From Ascochyta rabiei (lineage: Eukaryota; Ascomycota; Dothideomycetes; Pleosporales; Didymellaceae): a stretch of 64,000 nucleotides of DNA. The translations under genes and the position numbers were made by a program. Positions within the stretch are counted from its first letter, which is position 1; every line of letters begins with the position of its first letter. Positions 11,701 to 21,837 of this stretch are shown one piece after another. The stretch spans positions 1,116,001 through 1,180,000 of the forward strand of contig NC_082422.1 in the NCBI RefSeq assembly GCF_004011695.2. The letters run 5' to 3'. The notes under the pieces were generated by a model, which saw nothing but the letters and a program-made list of their open reading frames with translations, did not search any database and was not told the DNA's origin.

Positions 11701-13030
11701 GGCAAGATTTAGCATATGCAGGATTTTGGAATCGTCGTTACGGTCTCGGCCGGTAATACGGAAGATGTTCGGATTCTCAGTCGGTTCCAGCGTCAACTGT
11801 TCACCATCAGGACCAAGGTTGTGTGTCCGGGCATAGTCCAGCTGATAGCGTTTGCTCATGGCGCCACGCCGGGTAACAGCGTCCTTGCCCTTCTGTTCAG
11901 GCTTGTGCGGCGGCATTAATCGCCGGTTGTTGGACGGATTGGGAAGTGGGTGTGCAAGCTCGTCCTCGCTGCTTTCGATAGGATCGCTAATCACTTCCCC
12001 GACACGATCTCCGGCAGCTCGGTAATCACGCAGATTCTTGATCACGTGTGGCTCTCTGCTAGCATGGCTCGTGTCATGGTCGTGCAACTGTGCAGTGGAC
12101 TCGTTAATGCGCATCTTGTTCAGGGGAAAGTGCTGCGATGTCACTCTCTCGGAGTGTTGCTGCGACAGAGTGAGACCGGTTGAGTTGTGGATTACGCCTC
12201 GCTCGCTAGTTTGAGCAGCCGCTGAACGTGTAGACTCGAGAAATTCAACTTGGTTGTCAAGAGTTACAACAGATTGTCTTTGGAAGAGCTCTTCAGTACC
12301 AAAGAGCGAAGCGTCCATTTGATGACCTCTGCGAATCTCGTCGACACCATTGCCGTTTTTTCGTCTGGGTTTTGGGAGGCGTCGAGGTTGCAGAGCGTCG
12401 TGTGTGTCCTTGAACTCGCTTCTGGGCTGCGATGCAGGCTTTGCCTTTGTAGTAGATTGCCTGCTGGTCGTGCTGTGCGGACTGCGTGACGAGCGTGCCC
12501 CAGGAGTAGATGCTGCATGGGTGGACGGCGCTGCCGACTGAGGTTCGTCTTCGCTGCCGTGCATGTCGAGGAGAATAGGAGATGGTTGCTGGCGGCTAGT
12601 GGTGAAGTGCTCAGTCTTTCGACGTTTCACAGGCGAACCACGCGGCAGGCTGCGGCTATGAGAGGTTTGCGTTTGATGGCCGGGGTTGCGCTCCGCGAAC
12701 TCTCGTTGCCCAGCGTGTTGGCCGCGACCTATGGATGTGGGGGCGTAGGCACGGACATTGCGGTCGGCTCTGGCGTACGTTGTGTGCTTGGGTCGACCAT
12801 AGGCAGGGTTGTTGCGGTCGACAATGGCATTGGCATTGGCGTTGGCGTTGGCGTTGGCGTTGGCGTTGGCGTTGGCGTTGGCGTTGGCGTTGGCGTTGGC
12901 GTTGGCGTTGGCGTTGGCGTTCAGGTTGTTGATGGGTTGGAAGCCTTGCCCTGCGCCAGGCTGGGAATGATCAGCAAGCGTCTTCCTCGGGTCAGCTGCG
13001 CGCAGGCCGTGGAGGTCCTACCTTGGCCAT
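8703..13030 (-). CDS. ULP2: Ulp2-type SUMO (sentrin) protease, C48 family
   Basis: Reconstructed as complement(8703-10683, 10733-10915, 10964-11089, 11138-11479, 11525-12960, 13022-13030), about 1358 residues, with every joint in phase. The catalytic residues of C48 cysteine proteases are visible: His in WHWYLAIIC (about residue 700), Asp in VIIVLDSL (about 868), Gln and Cys in PMQSNLSDCG (about 920). The 165-residue acidic insert between His and Asp and the long disordered tails fit Ulp2 rather than the compact Ulp1. A PH-like region (NIFRITGRDR to FSFPEFREF-type sequence) precedes the protease core. Ulp2 removes poly-SUMO chains in the nucleus. The intron at 10916-10963 uses a GC donor (gcaagt). 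The N-terminus carries an Asn-Ala dipeptide expansion. The first exon is uncertain: an alternative start near 13072 spliced to GCGCAG also keeps frame. Confidence 0.85.
10916..10963 (-). other. GC-AG intron in the Ulp2-like gene
   Basis: Read on the minus strand the donor is CT|GCAAGT and the acceptor CTCCTAG|G. Only this choice joins the frames as FYML-YLYDS, a continuous C48 core sequence. A GT donor four bases further on would shift the frame. GC-AG introns with a GCAAGT donor are a known minor class. Confidence 0.8.
12829..12923 (+). repeat. Hexanucleotide (gttggc)n repeat, coding Asn-Ala
   Basis: About 13 perfect copies of gttggc preceded by two attggc variants. On the minus strand it reads as GCCAAC, in frame with the Ulp2-like gene, giving an alternating Asn-Ala tract of some 30 residues. 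The unit length preserves frame, so copy number can vary between strains without breaking the gene. Confidence 0.9.
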
Positions 13031-13095
13031 TGCGGGCGGGCCCTGGTATCCAAAGGCAGGATCCGGTGCTCGTGTAGCGTTGGAGAGCTTCCTGG

Positions 13096-13420
13096 TCACG
13101 CATCAGTCCTTGCTCTTGCTCTCGCCCAGCCCACACGCCGGGTAGGGCGAGCGGTGGGCATGGTCATGGTCATGATCCTTGACTGACCGTCGCTCGTTCT
13201 TCTGTGACTGCAGCGCAGGACGTGCACGAGATTGGCCTGACAGGATATCGCTCTCGAAGATGGGGCGTTCTCCCTCGGAGGGACTGACGTGTACGGGGAG
13301 CTGCACAGGTCGAGGGGAGGGCGCTGGTGAGGCGAAGGGATTGGGTCCAAGGTCGTCTGGATCTGGCGAGGGTGTAGGTGCATGGCTGGGCTGGTGAAAC
13401 AGGGTGTCAGTCGATGCAGA
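13096..13420 (-). CDS. Possible exon(s) of an unrecognised small gene
   Basis: Upstream of the SUMO protease the minus strand has an open stretch ending at the TGA near 13103, with an ordered-looking Asp/Pro/Ser-rich sequence (DPDDLGPNPFASP) and a charged tail with a DHDHDHAH run. A second overlapping frame, ending at 13096, also stays open from about 13554 and carries a CLVCKREEE segment. I could not find a splice pair that joins the two cleanly; an in-frame stop lies between the best candidates. This could be a separate small gene, the upstream part of the protease gene, or a chance GC-rich frame. Confidence 0.25.
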
Positions 13421-14751
13421 AGCAGGCAGCGTGGGGTCCAGGGCGCTTCCTCCTCACGCTTGCAGACCAGACAAGCAGAGGCCTCGTCTGCTGCTGCGGG
13501 GGTAAAGGCGGGTGCGTACTTGGTTTGCATGCGCTTCTGCGGTGCCTTCTCCACCTTCTCCCGCTACGGCGTGCCAAAGTTGGGCGGCAGCATGGAAGAG
13601 TCCTGACATTGATCTCTGCTCGTGGGCCGCGTGGCGAGGCTCATGGTTCGCAGGGAGCAAGCAGCGGCGACAGCAGAAGAAGACGAAAGAGGAGGGCACG
13701 GTGCGCGAGCCTGCGCCGAGTGCGCCGTGTTCGGTGAGCTGCGCGGTTGGCACAGTCAACGTGAGGTTGGTCTCTTTGTCGCGCGCAGGCGAACGTCAGG
13801 GCAGCGGAGATAGTGGGGTTAACCAGTCCACACCCACTCACCCACTCACCCACTCACTCACCCACTCACCCACACACCCACACACCCACACACCCACTCA
13901 CCTACGAAGCAGCTCGTTTCTTGGCCGCGACTGGACATGGGCACCTGCAATCATAGTCACCCTGGTCTTTCGCACGCTTCATTGTCGTCTTTCGCTCTTC
14001 AGTCCCTTTTCATAATCTCCATCCTGCATGCGGCATCCAAGCCTAGTCGCCTGCGCATCACACGCTGTTCCAGCATGCTCATCACCACCTATGTAGAGTA
14101 CAATACAGTGTGCACAAGTCACAAGTCGGAATCGGAAGTCGGAAGTCCGAGGTCGGAAAAACAACAATAGCGCCACCCACAGTGCGGAGCACAGTGCCCC
14201 TCTCCTCTGTCTCGGTGCACCGTATGGCTCGCCAAATCTCAACCCCTTCAAACATAGCTCAGCCAACATATATGGCTGTGCGGATCATCGTTGCCTTGCT
14301 CGTTCAAGTGCGCTGCGTCAATGTCTCGTCGCTGCTGTCTTGGCTGTCGCCTGCCATGCTACTCCCTGCTCCACGAGACATGGCAGAACGAGGGTAAACG
14401 TCACCAGCCGCGGCCGCACTTGTGCTGAGAGCCAAATACGACAACCACACCATGCCTCGTCCAGTTCGGAGAGCATGCCCGTGCAGCCTGAGAATCCTCC
14501 CATAAAAGGCCTGGAGCCTTGGAACGACTCAGATGCCGCTGGGCCGGTGACCAACGCCCATGGTGCATGATTGAGCGTGTCTGGAGTCGTATGCGTAGAG
14601 TCTCACGCGGTTGCCAGCCACGCTTTGAGCTCTGGCTCGTCCACGCTGAAGCTCTTCCTGAGAGTGCCTCACACTGGGGCGCACCGCTACCTCCCACAGC
14701 ATGCTACAGCAGAGTCAGCAACGCCAAAGCGACAACACTCGAGGCCCGGAG
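13421..14751. other. Intergenic region with CACCCACT microsatellite
   Basis: No convincing gene. Open frames here are Arg/Ser/His-rich and overlap each other on both strands, as expected for GC-rich low-complexity DNA. A C-A-C-C-C-A/T-C-A simple repeat lies at about 13829-13903. Confidence 0.45.
13829..13903. repeat. cccactca / cccacaca simple repeat
   Basis: About 75 bp made of alternating cccactca and cccacaca units, visible directly in the sequence. Confidence 0.85.
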
Positions 14752-15943
14752 TTAAGACCCAGCTGTGGATTTCTCCCGCTGCGACTCATCCGACGACGTC
14801 ACTCTGCGCTTCTCGTGGTTGAGGTGGCTCTTTTCCTGGCGCGCCTGGTCAATGGCAGTGCGTTGCGCAATGCTGTCATCGTGACTGCGCCAGATGATTT
14901 GGGTTCCCTCAGGAAGGCCCAGTACGCGCTTGACCGTTTCCCTGTGCATGTGGTCAGCGAGCATCCTTATTATCCGTGATGCTCAGGCAGAAGAGCATAC
15001 CTGATCTTGATGTTGCGGCCGCCGTCGTTCTTAGTCCAGATGCTGAAGACATCCTCGCCGCTTCGGACGCTAAGTACGAAGCCGCAGACTTCCTCTCCGG
15101 CCTCGTTGAACTGGTCGCCAATGCATGCCATGAGCAGTTCCTCCCAGTAGCGGTCTGCAACGCCCTTTTTCAGGCGCATGATCCACTTGCCGCCGCGCTT
15201 GTTCTCCTCGTCCTCCCACACAGGCCGGATGCCTTCCTTGAACACGTGGTAATCCGAAACAGTGGGTAGAGACGAGGGCCGCTTGAGATGCACAAAGACC
15301 TTCCAAAAGTCCTGAGCGGTGCTCATCCTACACAGCGCTTTCATCGACTTTTCATAATCGTTGTTCTTGGGCGTGGGTGGGCGGAACCAGACGACCCATG
15401 TGTACTTGAGCGGCCACGGCGCGCTAGGATCCAGCGGTTCTGACGACATGGGTGTAGAGTCCTGTGGCGCAGGCGTAGAGACAGGCTCTTTGCGGGCGCT
15501 GTTTCCAACTTTGCTCGGTGGCTTCCGCTCGGCCGGCGTTGTAGGTGCTGCGGCAGGTGTTGCGGCGGCCTTGAAGTCAAAGGCGGTGCCCGGTGTCTTG
15601 GGCGTCTTGTTGGCAGACCCAAAAGACGCAAAGGCGCCTGAGCCGAGGCCGAAGGCGGAAGAGCCGCCGGTGGTGGGCGAGGCGAGCGCGCCCGGTGTCA
15701 AGGGCGAGATGGCGTTGAAGGGATTGCGGCCGCCGTGTGATGAGGTGTCGCCACCAAAGCGCTTTGCGGTAGCGGAGAATGTGCGCGTGGGAGCGTGGTC
15801 GGTTGGGGGGTCGGACTGGGCGGTGGACAGTGAGAGCTTGCTGGTGCTGCCAGGCGCCGTTAGTCGAGCGTCAGAGCACGTGCGAGGACACGAGGGGGTG
15901 CATACTTGGAGCGGCGGGTCCAGAGGTTCTCCCTGTTATCCAT
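14752..15943 (-). CDS. eIF4E-family cap-binding protein, 4EHP (eIF4E2)-like
   Basis: Three exons, complement(14752-14941, 15001-15846, 15906-15943), two 59-bp introns, 357 residues. The first 150 residues are Ala/Pro/Ser/Gly-rich and probably disordered. The cap-binding fold follows: YTWVVWFRPP, then FKEGIRPVWEDEENKRGGKW, the most diagnostic eIF4E block with its cap-stacking Trp, then RLKKGVADRYWEELL, GEEVCGFVLSVRSGED and SIWTK. The spacing and the YEKSMKAL...FWKVFVHLKRP segment resemble class II eIF4E (4EHP), which binds cap with weaker eIF4G affinity and usually represses translation. The class assignment is inference from motif similarity. The start (ATG 15943) is followed by a 12-codon exon with a strong CTAAC branch site before the second exon. 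Confidence 0.85.
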
Positions 15944-16004
15944 TGGTAGCTGGATCGCGGTGAAGGAGGGTGGGGGGGAGGGAAGAGGGGAGAGAGGGAG
16001 GGAT

Positions 16005-16102
16005 GTTGGGTGTGGTGTGGTGTGGTGTGGTGTGGCGTGGTGTGTGCTGTGCTGAGCTGTGCTGTGCTGTGCTGAGCTGTGCTGAGCTATGCTGAGCTAT
16101 GA
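16005..16102. repeat. (tgtgg)n followed by (ctgtgctgag)n repeats
   Basis: About seven tgtgg pentamers run directly into a 55-bp block of gctgtgctga-type decamers. They lie some 70-160 bp upstream of the eIF4E-like start codon, so they fall in its likely promoter or 5' leader. Confidence 0.8.
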
Positions 16103-17392
16103 TGCTATGGGACGGGCAGGCGCTCAGTCTGGAGCTTGGTGGGACGAATGAGCGAACAAGCAGCAAAGCAGAGCTTGGCGAGGTGCAGCGGGCCAATGTG
16201 CGTCGGCGGTGTGCGGGGATGTGCCGTGTCGGTGCTCTGGCTGGGACGGGCGTCGTCGAGTGCTGAATGGGCGGCGGGTGCAGTGGTGGATGGTCCTGAG
16301 ATGCTGGGGGAGGGACTGTCGAGCTGTGGGCGGAATGGGTGGCGGCGGGCGGTTTGGTGGAGAGCAAATGCGATGGTACTGGCCGTCTCGAGAAAACGTG
16401 TGAGAGGTTGGCCTCTGCTCTGCGTGGCTCGGTAGCTCCGTAGCTCGGTCCATGTGTGGCTCAGTCCGCCCTCCGCGTCCGCCACGTCTGTGCGCGCCTG
16501 CCGACTACAAATTTCTCGCGCGCACCGGCCGTGCCGTCTCTCCTTCACGGCCTTCTACTCAAATCTGCGACAGCTCGAACTCTCCCACTCAGCTGCCGCT
16601 TCCGAAGCTGGCCCAGATTGAGCCATTCCTCTTTTAAAACCATCATCACGAGGGCCGCTCTTGCGGCTTCCATGATGCGGTGATGACCTACAAGCAGGGA
16701 CATTTCTTTGTCACGCGCCCACCTTTGTGTTTCGGCGGCTGCGAGCCCGCCCTGTTCATGTATGTTGCACTCTGGCTTTTGTTGCAGCATGGCGAATCTT
16801 GGGATGACGGTCCCCTGGACCACTTCTGGTAGTCTGAGTCTCAGCCAGAGCTACACTGTTGCGCTTCTGCAATCTCTCGGTTGGGCCTGAAGCTTCAAGG
16901 CAAAGTCTGAAGACAGCTATTTGGACTCTACTACTCGTGTGCATTTCTTGAAAACCTGTGCTGATCGTAGTGGATGACGGTGCTAGGACTTGCCTGAAGC
17001 TGTTACCTGTGCACTTTTCATGTTCGAGGCCATGCTCGTTCATAACCTACGGCATGCCGCCGTTCCGCTCATCGACTCTTTGCGTGCATGCTGATGACCT
17101 GGATGACTCCAGAGCGAGGCACGGTAGGTGTGCTTGCAGAGGAGGACCTGTTGGCAATGTGATATACAACGTCTCACATGCACGCAAAAAGGGCTGTGAC
17201 ACGTGCCAGATAACTTTCATGAGCACCGCGCTGCGCGCCCTCATTGGGCGATCTGGCACACATGCCATGCCCTACTACAACAACACAGGTTGAGGGTCTG
17301 AGACACGCAGATGCCAAAAGCATACACAAGCATCTGCCTCAGCCGCCGCTCTAGCCTTGATTGGCTCGGGAGCCTGTTATTGAGCTTCGTCG

Positions 17393-17440
17393 GCGTCGTT
17401 GTCGTCGCCGCTGTCGTCGCCGCTGTCGTCGCCGCCTACG
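17393..17440. repeat. gtcgtcgccgct repeat
   Basis: Imperfect 15-bp units (ctgtcgtcgccgctg-like) repeated about three times. Confidence 0.7.
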
Positions 17441-17525
17441 AGGCAGCGACCTACATGAGATCAAGTAGGCGGCGATGCAAACACGAGCGACTGCGTGCGG
17501 GGACAGCAAGCAAGCCCGGTGTCGT

Positions 17526-17567
17526 GCATGGTGCATGGTGCATGGTGCATGGTGCATGGTGCATGGT
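17526..17567. repeat. (gcatggt)6 tandem repeat
   Basis: Six perfect head-to-tail copies of the 7-bp unit gcatggt. Confidence 0.95.
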
Positions 17568-17730
17568 CGGCTAATCAGTACAGTACCTGCCGTCGCCGCG
17601 ACGTCATCGCGGTAGCTTCCTCACCCAGACAACGCTACTTAGGTACCCCACCAACCCACCACCAAGTGCAGCTTTGCACCTGTTCAAGCACCGATCATCA
17701 CACCCTACTACCTCCTCGCACTGCCCACAC

Positions 17731-17871
17731 ATACACCACATTTACCACATCCACCACCTTCACCACATCCACCACCTTCACCACATCCACCACATTTACC
17801 ACATCCACCACACACACCACACACACCACATCCACCGCATCCACCACATCCACCACAACCACCACACCACC
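17731..17871. repeat. ccaccacat-type minisatellite
   Basis: About 140 bp of imperfect units such as ccaccacatttaccacat and ccaccttcaccacat. The strand is almost purely C/A/T. It lies 100-240 bp upstream of the phosphatase inhibitor start codon and may act as a pyrimidine-rich 5' leader. Confidence 0.8.
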
Positions 17872-17968
17872 CAACTCTCGCCGACCGTTGCCCCACATAC
17901 TGCTGGCCCTCACGTGCAAGCACACGCCGGTTCAAAACACCCAGCCACCGCCTGTCCCCACCGCAACC

Positions 17969-18859
17969 ATGACGGCGCACTCTCCCCTGCACTCGCCCTC
18001 GTCGCACGCCGACCGGCCCAGGGGTAAGCCGTGAACATGTGCGTATTTTGCCGGCTGCTGACAGCAATCCCAGGCATATTGAAGAACTCCAGCTCGCACC
18101 GCTCCAGCTCTCAGAGCTCCCCGCCCCGCGAGGCGCAGCCCGCGGTCAGCCCCGTCGCCGAGCGCCCGCATCTTGGTCGCGAGAAATCAGAGAAGGAAAT
18201 CGTGCTCGAGAACACGCTGCACAATGCAGGCCCCGGCCACCGTCGCTCGTCGTCCAACGCCCGTGGCTCCACGTCACGACGTCAATCAGGCGCCAGCCCT
18301 CACCTCGACGACAACAGCCCCCAGCTGAAGTGGGACGAGGCGAATCTGTACATCAACGAGCAGAATCGCGATAGCACGATGAAGATCGACGAGCCCAAGA
18401 CGCCCTACGCCAAGCAGTACGACCCCGCTGAGGATGAGGAGGAGATTGAGATGCTGGATGCCAAGGACTTGAATGTCGATGAACTTGACGCCAAGCCGAA
18501 ACGTAAGAACCGGGTCGAGGAGATACCCGAGTTTGATCTTGGGGAGCCCGAGCTGCGAGCGCGCGGCGAGTCTCAGACGCCCGAGAGCGAGAAGCGAGTG
18601 CTGGTCGACCCTGAGGAGGACAAGGGCTACCACGGCGAGCTGCCGCCTAATGCGACGCAAGAAGAGAGGGAGAAGCACCGCAAGTTTGAGGAGCTGCGGA
18701 AGAAGCACTACGAGATGAGGAATGTCAAGGGCCTGCTTGGGTGCGTGCTGCCAACCTTGTATGTTGGAAGCTTGCTGACTGTGCACTAGCCACGCCGAAG
18801 AGGACGATGAAGATGACCAGGTGGCACCACCGGTGCCCAACGGCCAGCGCCCATCGTAG
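17969..18859 (+). CDS. GLC8: Protein phosphatase inhibitor 2 (IPP-2/Glc8 family)
   Basis: Three exons, join(17969-18023, 18074-18740, 18790-18859), introns of 50 and 49 bp, 263 residues. The first joint recreates GILKNSS, the conserved N-terminal PP1-binding motif of inhibitor-2 proteins. [20 protein letters not shown] and [12 protein letters not shown] follow, the latter carrying the TPY phosphorylation site known to be targeted by GSK3/CDK-type kinases in the family. The C-terminal [19 protein letters not shown] helix, which covers the PP1 active site, is split by the second intron at the end. Glc8/IPP-2 modulates protein phosphatase 1 (Glc7). The protein ends in an acidic tail. All key family motifs are present, so this should be functional. 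Confidence 0.92.
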
Positions 18860-19457
18860 CACGCGCACGTCCGAAACTGGAATTTCCACGGTGTCGATGC
18901 TGGTTGAGATGGGTCACGAAGACACGCATTTTGTTATTGATTTTCATGATTAGGTTGGCGGCATCACGGTGGAGTTTACTGGAGGGCTTCGCATGTAAGA
19001 AGATTTGGCAGTTTGCAGGATTTGGCTGTGGACCAGGTGGTTGTGATGGATGGCTGCGAGGTAGCTTGACCACCAATACAATAGCTCCCCATGATTCGAC
19101 GCGCAGTCGTGCCCAGTGTGCTACATGTTGAGAGATGTTCGAAGAGGACGGTTGACTGGCGGTGGTGGTCACGACTACGGATCACATCACATGCAAGCGC
19201 GGACCGAAGTGGGCCTGGCTTCCCCGGATGGAGGCAGCTCAGCCACGACATCATCATCCTCATTATCCCAACTCCAACGTCAGCCTCATCATCCCAACTC
19301 CAACGTCAGCCTCATCATCCCAACCCCAACGTCAGCCTCAGTGTCCAGCAGACCCAACATCAGCCCCAGTGTCTCGATTCAGCATATCAACACCCCAACA
19401 TCCCTCCATCACGTATCCTTTCGCATTGCTCGCCACGACCCGTCCGTCACTGCGAGC
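18860..19457. other. Intergenic, upstream of aminopeptidase gene
   Basis: 3' flank of the inhibitor gene and promoter of the aminopeptidase gene. The only notable structure is a 26-bp tandem repeat at 19267-19344. No gene is supported. Confidence 0.5.
19267..19344 (+). repeat. 26-bp tandem repeat, three copies
   Basis: Units beginning cccaactccaacgtcagc start at 19267, 19293 and 19319, each exactly 26 bp apart with one substitution in the last copy. It sits about 115-190 bp before the aminopeptidase start codon. Confidence 0.9.
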
Positions 19458-21538
19458 ATGACGAAGAACCAGCCGTCTCTCCGCAAGGCGGCGTCCAACG
19501 CCGATCTGTACGCCGACCCGTCACCGCCGCAACAGCTGCGTCACGCGTACTCGACGCTCTCGCGCTCCCACACAACGGCGGGGCCGCTCCCTCGCCGCGC
19601 GCTGGCCGACTGGGAGCAGAAGCGACACCAGATGAGCGACAAGGGCCGAGCACGCCACAGCATCGCCACGCCGTATCCGAACCTGATCGAGGACGACGAC
19701 GACTTCCGGCCCAACAGGCAGATGCAGATGCAAAAGCAGAGCCCGCCGCCCGTGCCGCCGAAGATCCTGGAGGAAGTCCCGGGCGAGGGCCCGACGCCTG
19801 CGCCCGTTCTCGAGTTCCGAGACGGACAGTACCGCCTTCCAGCACCCAAGTCTGCCTCTAGGCCTGCGCCCTCGCATCCATGGCTGCCTGCACAGCTGCC
19901 CCCAGCCGTAGGCCCAACTTCAGCCTCCGCCGCCCCAGCTCCAGCCCCAGCTCCAGCCTCAGCTCCAGCCCCAGCTCCAGCCTCAGCTCCAGCCCCAGCT
20001 CCAGCCTCAGCTCCAGCCCCAGCTCCAGCCCCAGCGCCCGTGCGACGCGAAAAGGAGGCGCCCGAGCAGTACACGAAGCCCTTCACCGACTTCATGACGG
20101 CCAACCCCACCGTCTTCCACGCCGTCGACGCCGTAGCCAAGGACCTCGAGCGCGACGGATACAAGAAGCTGTCGGAGCGCGACGCCTGGGAGCTGCGGGC
20201 GGGCGGCAAGTACTACGTCGACCGCAATGGCACCTCGCTCATCGCCTTTGCCATTGGAGACAAGTACGCTGCGGGCAACGGAGCGGCTATTGTCGCCGGC
20301 CACATTGACGCCCTCACGGCAAAGCTCAAGCCGATCCCGAAGCTGCGCAACAAGGCCGGTTACGTCCAGCTCGGCGTCGCCCCGTATGCGGGTGCGCTCA
20401 GCGACACGTGGTGGGACCGTGACCTGGGCATCGGCGGTCGCGTGCTCGTCAAGGAGCACGCCAAGATTGTCTCCAAGCTGGTCAAGCTGGACTGGCCCAT
20501 TGCGAGGATCCCCACCCTCGCACCCCATTTCGGCGCGGCTGCCGTAGGCCCCTTCAACAGAGAAACCCAGATGGTGCCCATCATCGGCCTGGACAACAGC
20601 GACTTGGGCGCCTCGTCAGCAGCCAACGCAGAAGCCGAGTGGAAGTCGAGCCCTCTGGGCGGTGAGGGCGCCTTCGCAGCCACCCAGCCAGAGAGGCTTG
20701 TCAAGGCAATCTCCTCCGAGCTGGGCATCACCGACTGTACGCCACCACCACACTCCTCTATCAAACCCCTGGCCGTACGCTGACACGCACAGACTCCACT
20801 ATCGTCAACTGGGAACTCGAGCTTTTCGACGTTCAACCCGCCACGACGGGTGGTCTGGACCGCGAGTTCATCTTCGCCGGCCGAATCGACGACAAGCTTT
20901 GCTCCTGGGCCGCCGTTCAAGCCCTTCTCAACTCCAACGCCTCCCTCTCCGGCTCCTCACAGATCCGCATCGTCGCCCTCTTCGACGATGAAGAAGTCGG
21001 CTCGCTCCTCCGCCAGGGCGCACGCGGGAACTTCCTGCCCAGCATCATGGAGCGCATCGTCGAAGAGTTTGCCGAGACCAAGACCAAGAATGCACTGGCC
21101 CGCACATACGCAAACTCCTTCTTGGTGTCCAGCGATGTCATCCACGCTGTCAACCCTAACTTCCTCAACGCGTATCTCGAGAACCACTCTCCCCGCCTCA
21201 ACGTTGGCCCCGCTGTCTCTGCCGATTCAAACGCGCACATGACCACCGACGCCGTCAGCACTGCTATTCTGCAGCGCTGCGTCGACGCCGACATCGGCAC
21301 GCGCAAGCAGGATCCCAAGTTGCAGGTCTTCCAGATCCGCAATGACAGCAGGAGTGGTGGCACCGTGGGCCCCATGCTGTCCGCCGCGACGGGCATTCGA
21401 GCCATTGACTGTGGCATCCCACAACTGAGCATGCACTCCATCAGAGCCACTACCGGTAGCCAGGATCCTGGGCTTGGCGTGTTTGCCTTCCAGAGTTTCT
21501 TGGAGCGGTTTGAGGAGGTCGACAAAGAGTTCAAGTAG
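19458..21538 (+). CDS. APE1: Vacuolar aminopeptidase I (M18 family, Ape1/Lap4-like)
   Basis: Two exons, join(19458-20736, 20793-21538), one 56-bp intron, 674 residues. The M18 metallopeptidase domain starts near residue 205. Metal and catalytic signatures are visible: GHIDALTAKLKP, GRIDDKLCSW, FDDEEVGS with its Glu-Glu pair, and SMHSIRATTGSQD. WWDRDLGIGGRV and NDSRSGGTVGP match the Ape1 subgroup better than cytosolic aspartyl aminopeptidases. In yeast Ape1 is made as a precursor and delivered to the vacuole by the Cvt/selective autophagy route. Here the usual short propeptide is replaced by about 200 residues of disordered Pro/Ala/Arg-rich sequence with PPVPPK and a long Ala-Pro repeat. The intron removes a frame-breaking segment and restores ITDYSTIVNWE. 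Whether the leader works as a Cvt propeptide is unknown. Confidence 0.88.
19933..20037 (+). repeat. Coding (Ala-Pro)n repeat, 24-bp higher-order unit
   Basis: The ccagct/ccagcc hexamers form a 24-bp higher-order unit (punctuated by a Ser codon, tca) repeated about three times within the aminopeptidase linker. The reading frame is preserved and gives Ala-Pro with occasional Ser. Confidence 0.88.
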
Positions 21539-21837
21539 ACTTTGAAACAGCGTGGATGTTGTGAGAGACGACGAAGGCGGACAGTGGGGACCGTGCATGA
21601 ACTTGCGACCAAGTGGGAAACCATGACATGCATGCCATTCAGGAAGGGCGTGCTACCGTGATGTAGATGTATTGTTAAGCGAGCATTGAAATGCCATTGT
21701 AATAGGATGTCCCTGCGCCGTACGTAGTTGGAGTGCCCATCTTGTCCATGACCCATGATGCCGAAACAAGATCCAAAACGACGGAAAGCAATTTCACTTG
21801 CTTTGGAATCCAGAGTATATTCCACGTCTATCCACAT

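Larger units (their letters stand above)
15944..17968. other. 2-kb intergenic region rich in simple repeats
   Basis: Divergent spacer between the eIF4E-like gene and the phosphatase inhibitor gene. The frames in it are low-complexity and overlap on both strands; none has a recognisable domain. It holds at least four separate simple repeats, listed separately, plus purine-rich tracts near 15965-16005. Confidence 0.5.

Noticed and set aside
16105..16548. 147-codon minus-strand frame upstream of the eIF4E-like gene
   Set aside because: Low-complexity Ser/Pro/Arg composition and equally long frames on the other strand; more likely promoter or leader sequence.
17351..17567. CRISPR-like short repeats (gcatggt array)
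   Set aside because: A 7-bp unit with no spacers in a eukaryotic genome; it is a simple tandem repeat.
17495..18034. 179-codon Thr/Pro/His-rich plus-strand frame
   Set aside because: Produced by the ccaccacat minisatellite. It overlaps the first exon of the phosphatase inhibitor in another frame.
20917..21837. 306-codon minus-strand frame
   Set aside because: It lies antisense to the second exon of the aminopeptidase gene, whose homology is clear. The frame is a codon-bias shadow without domain features.
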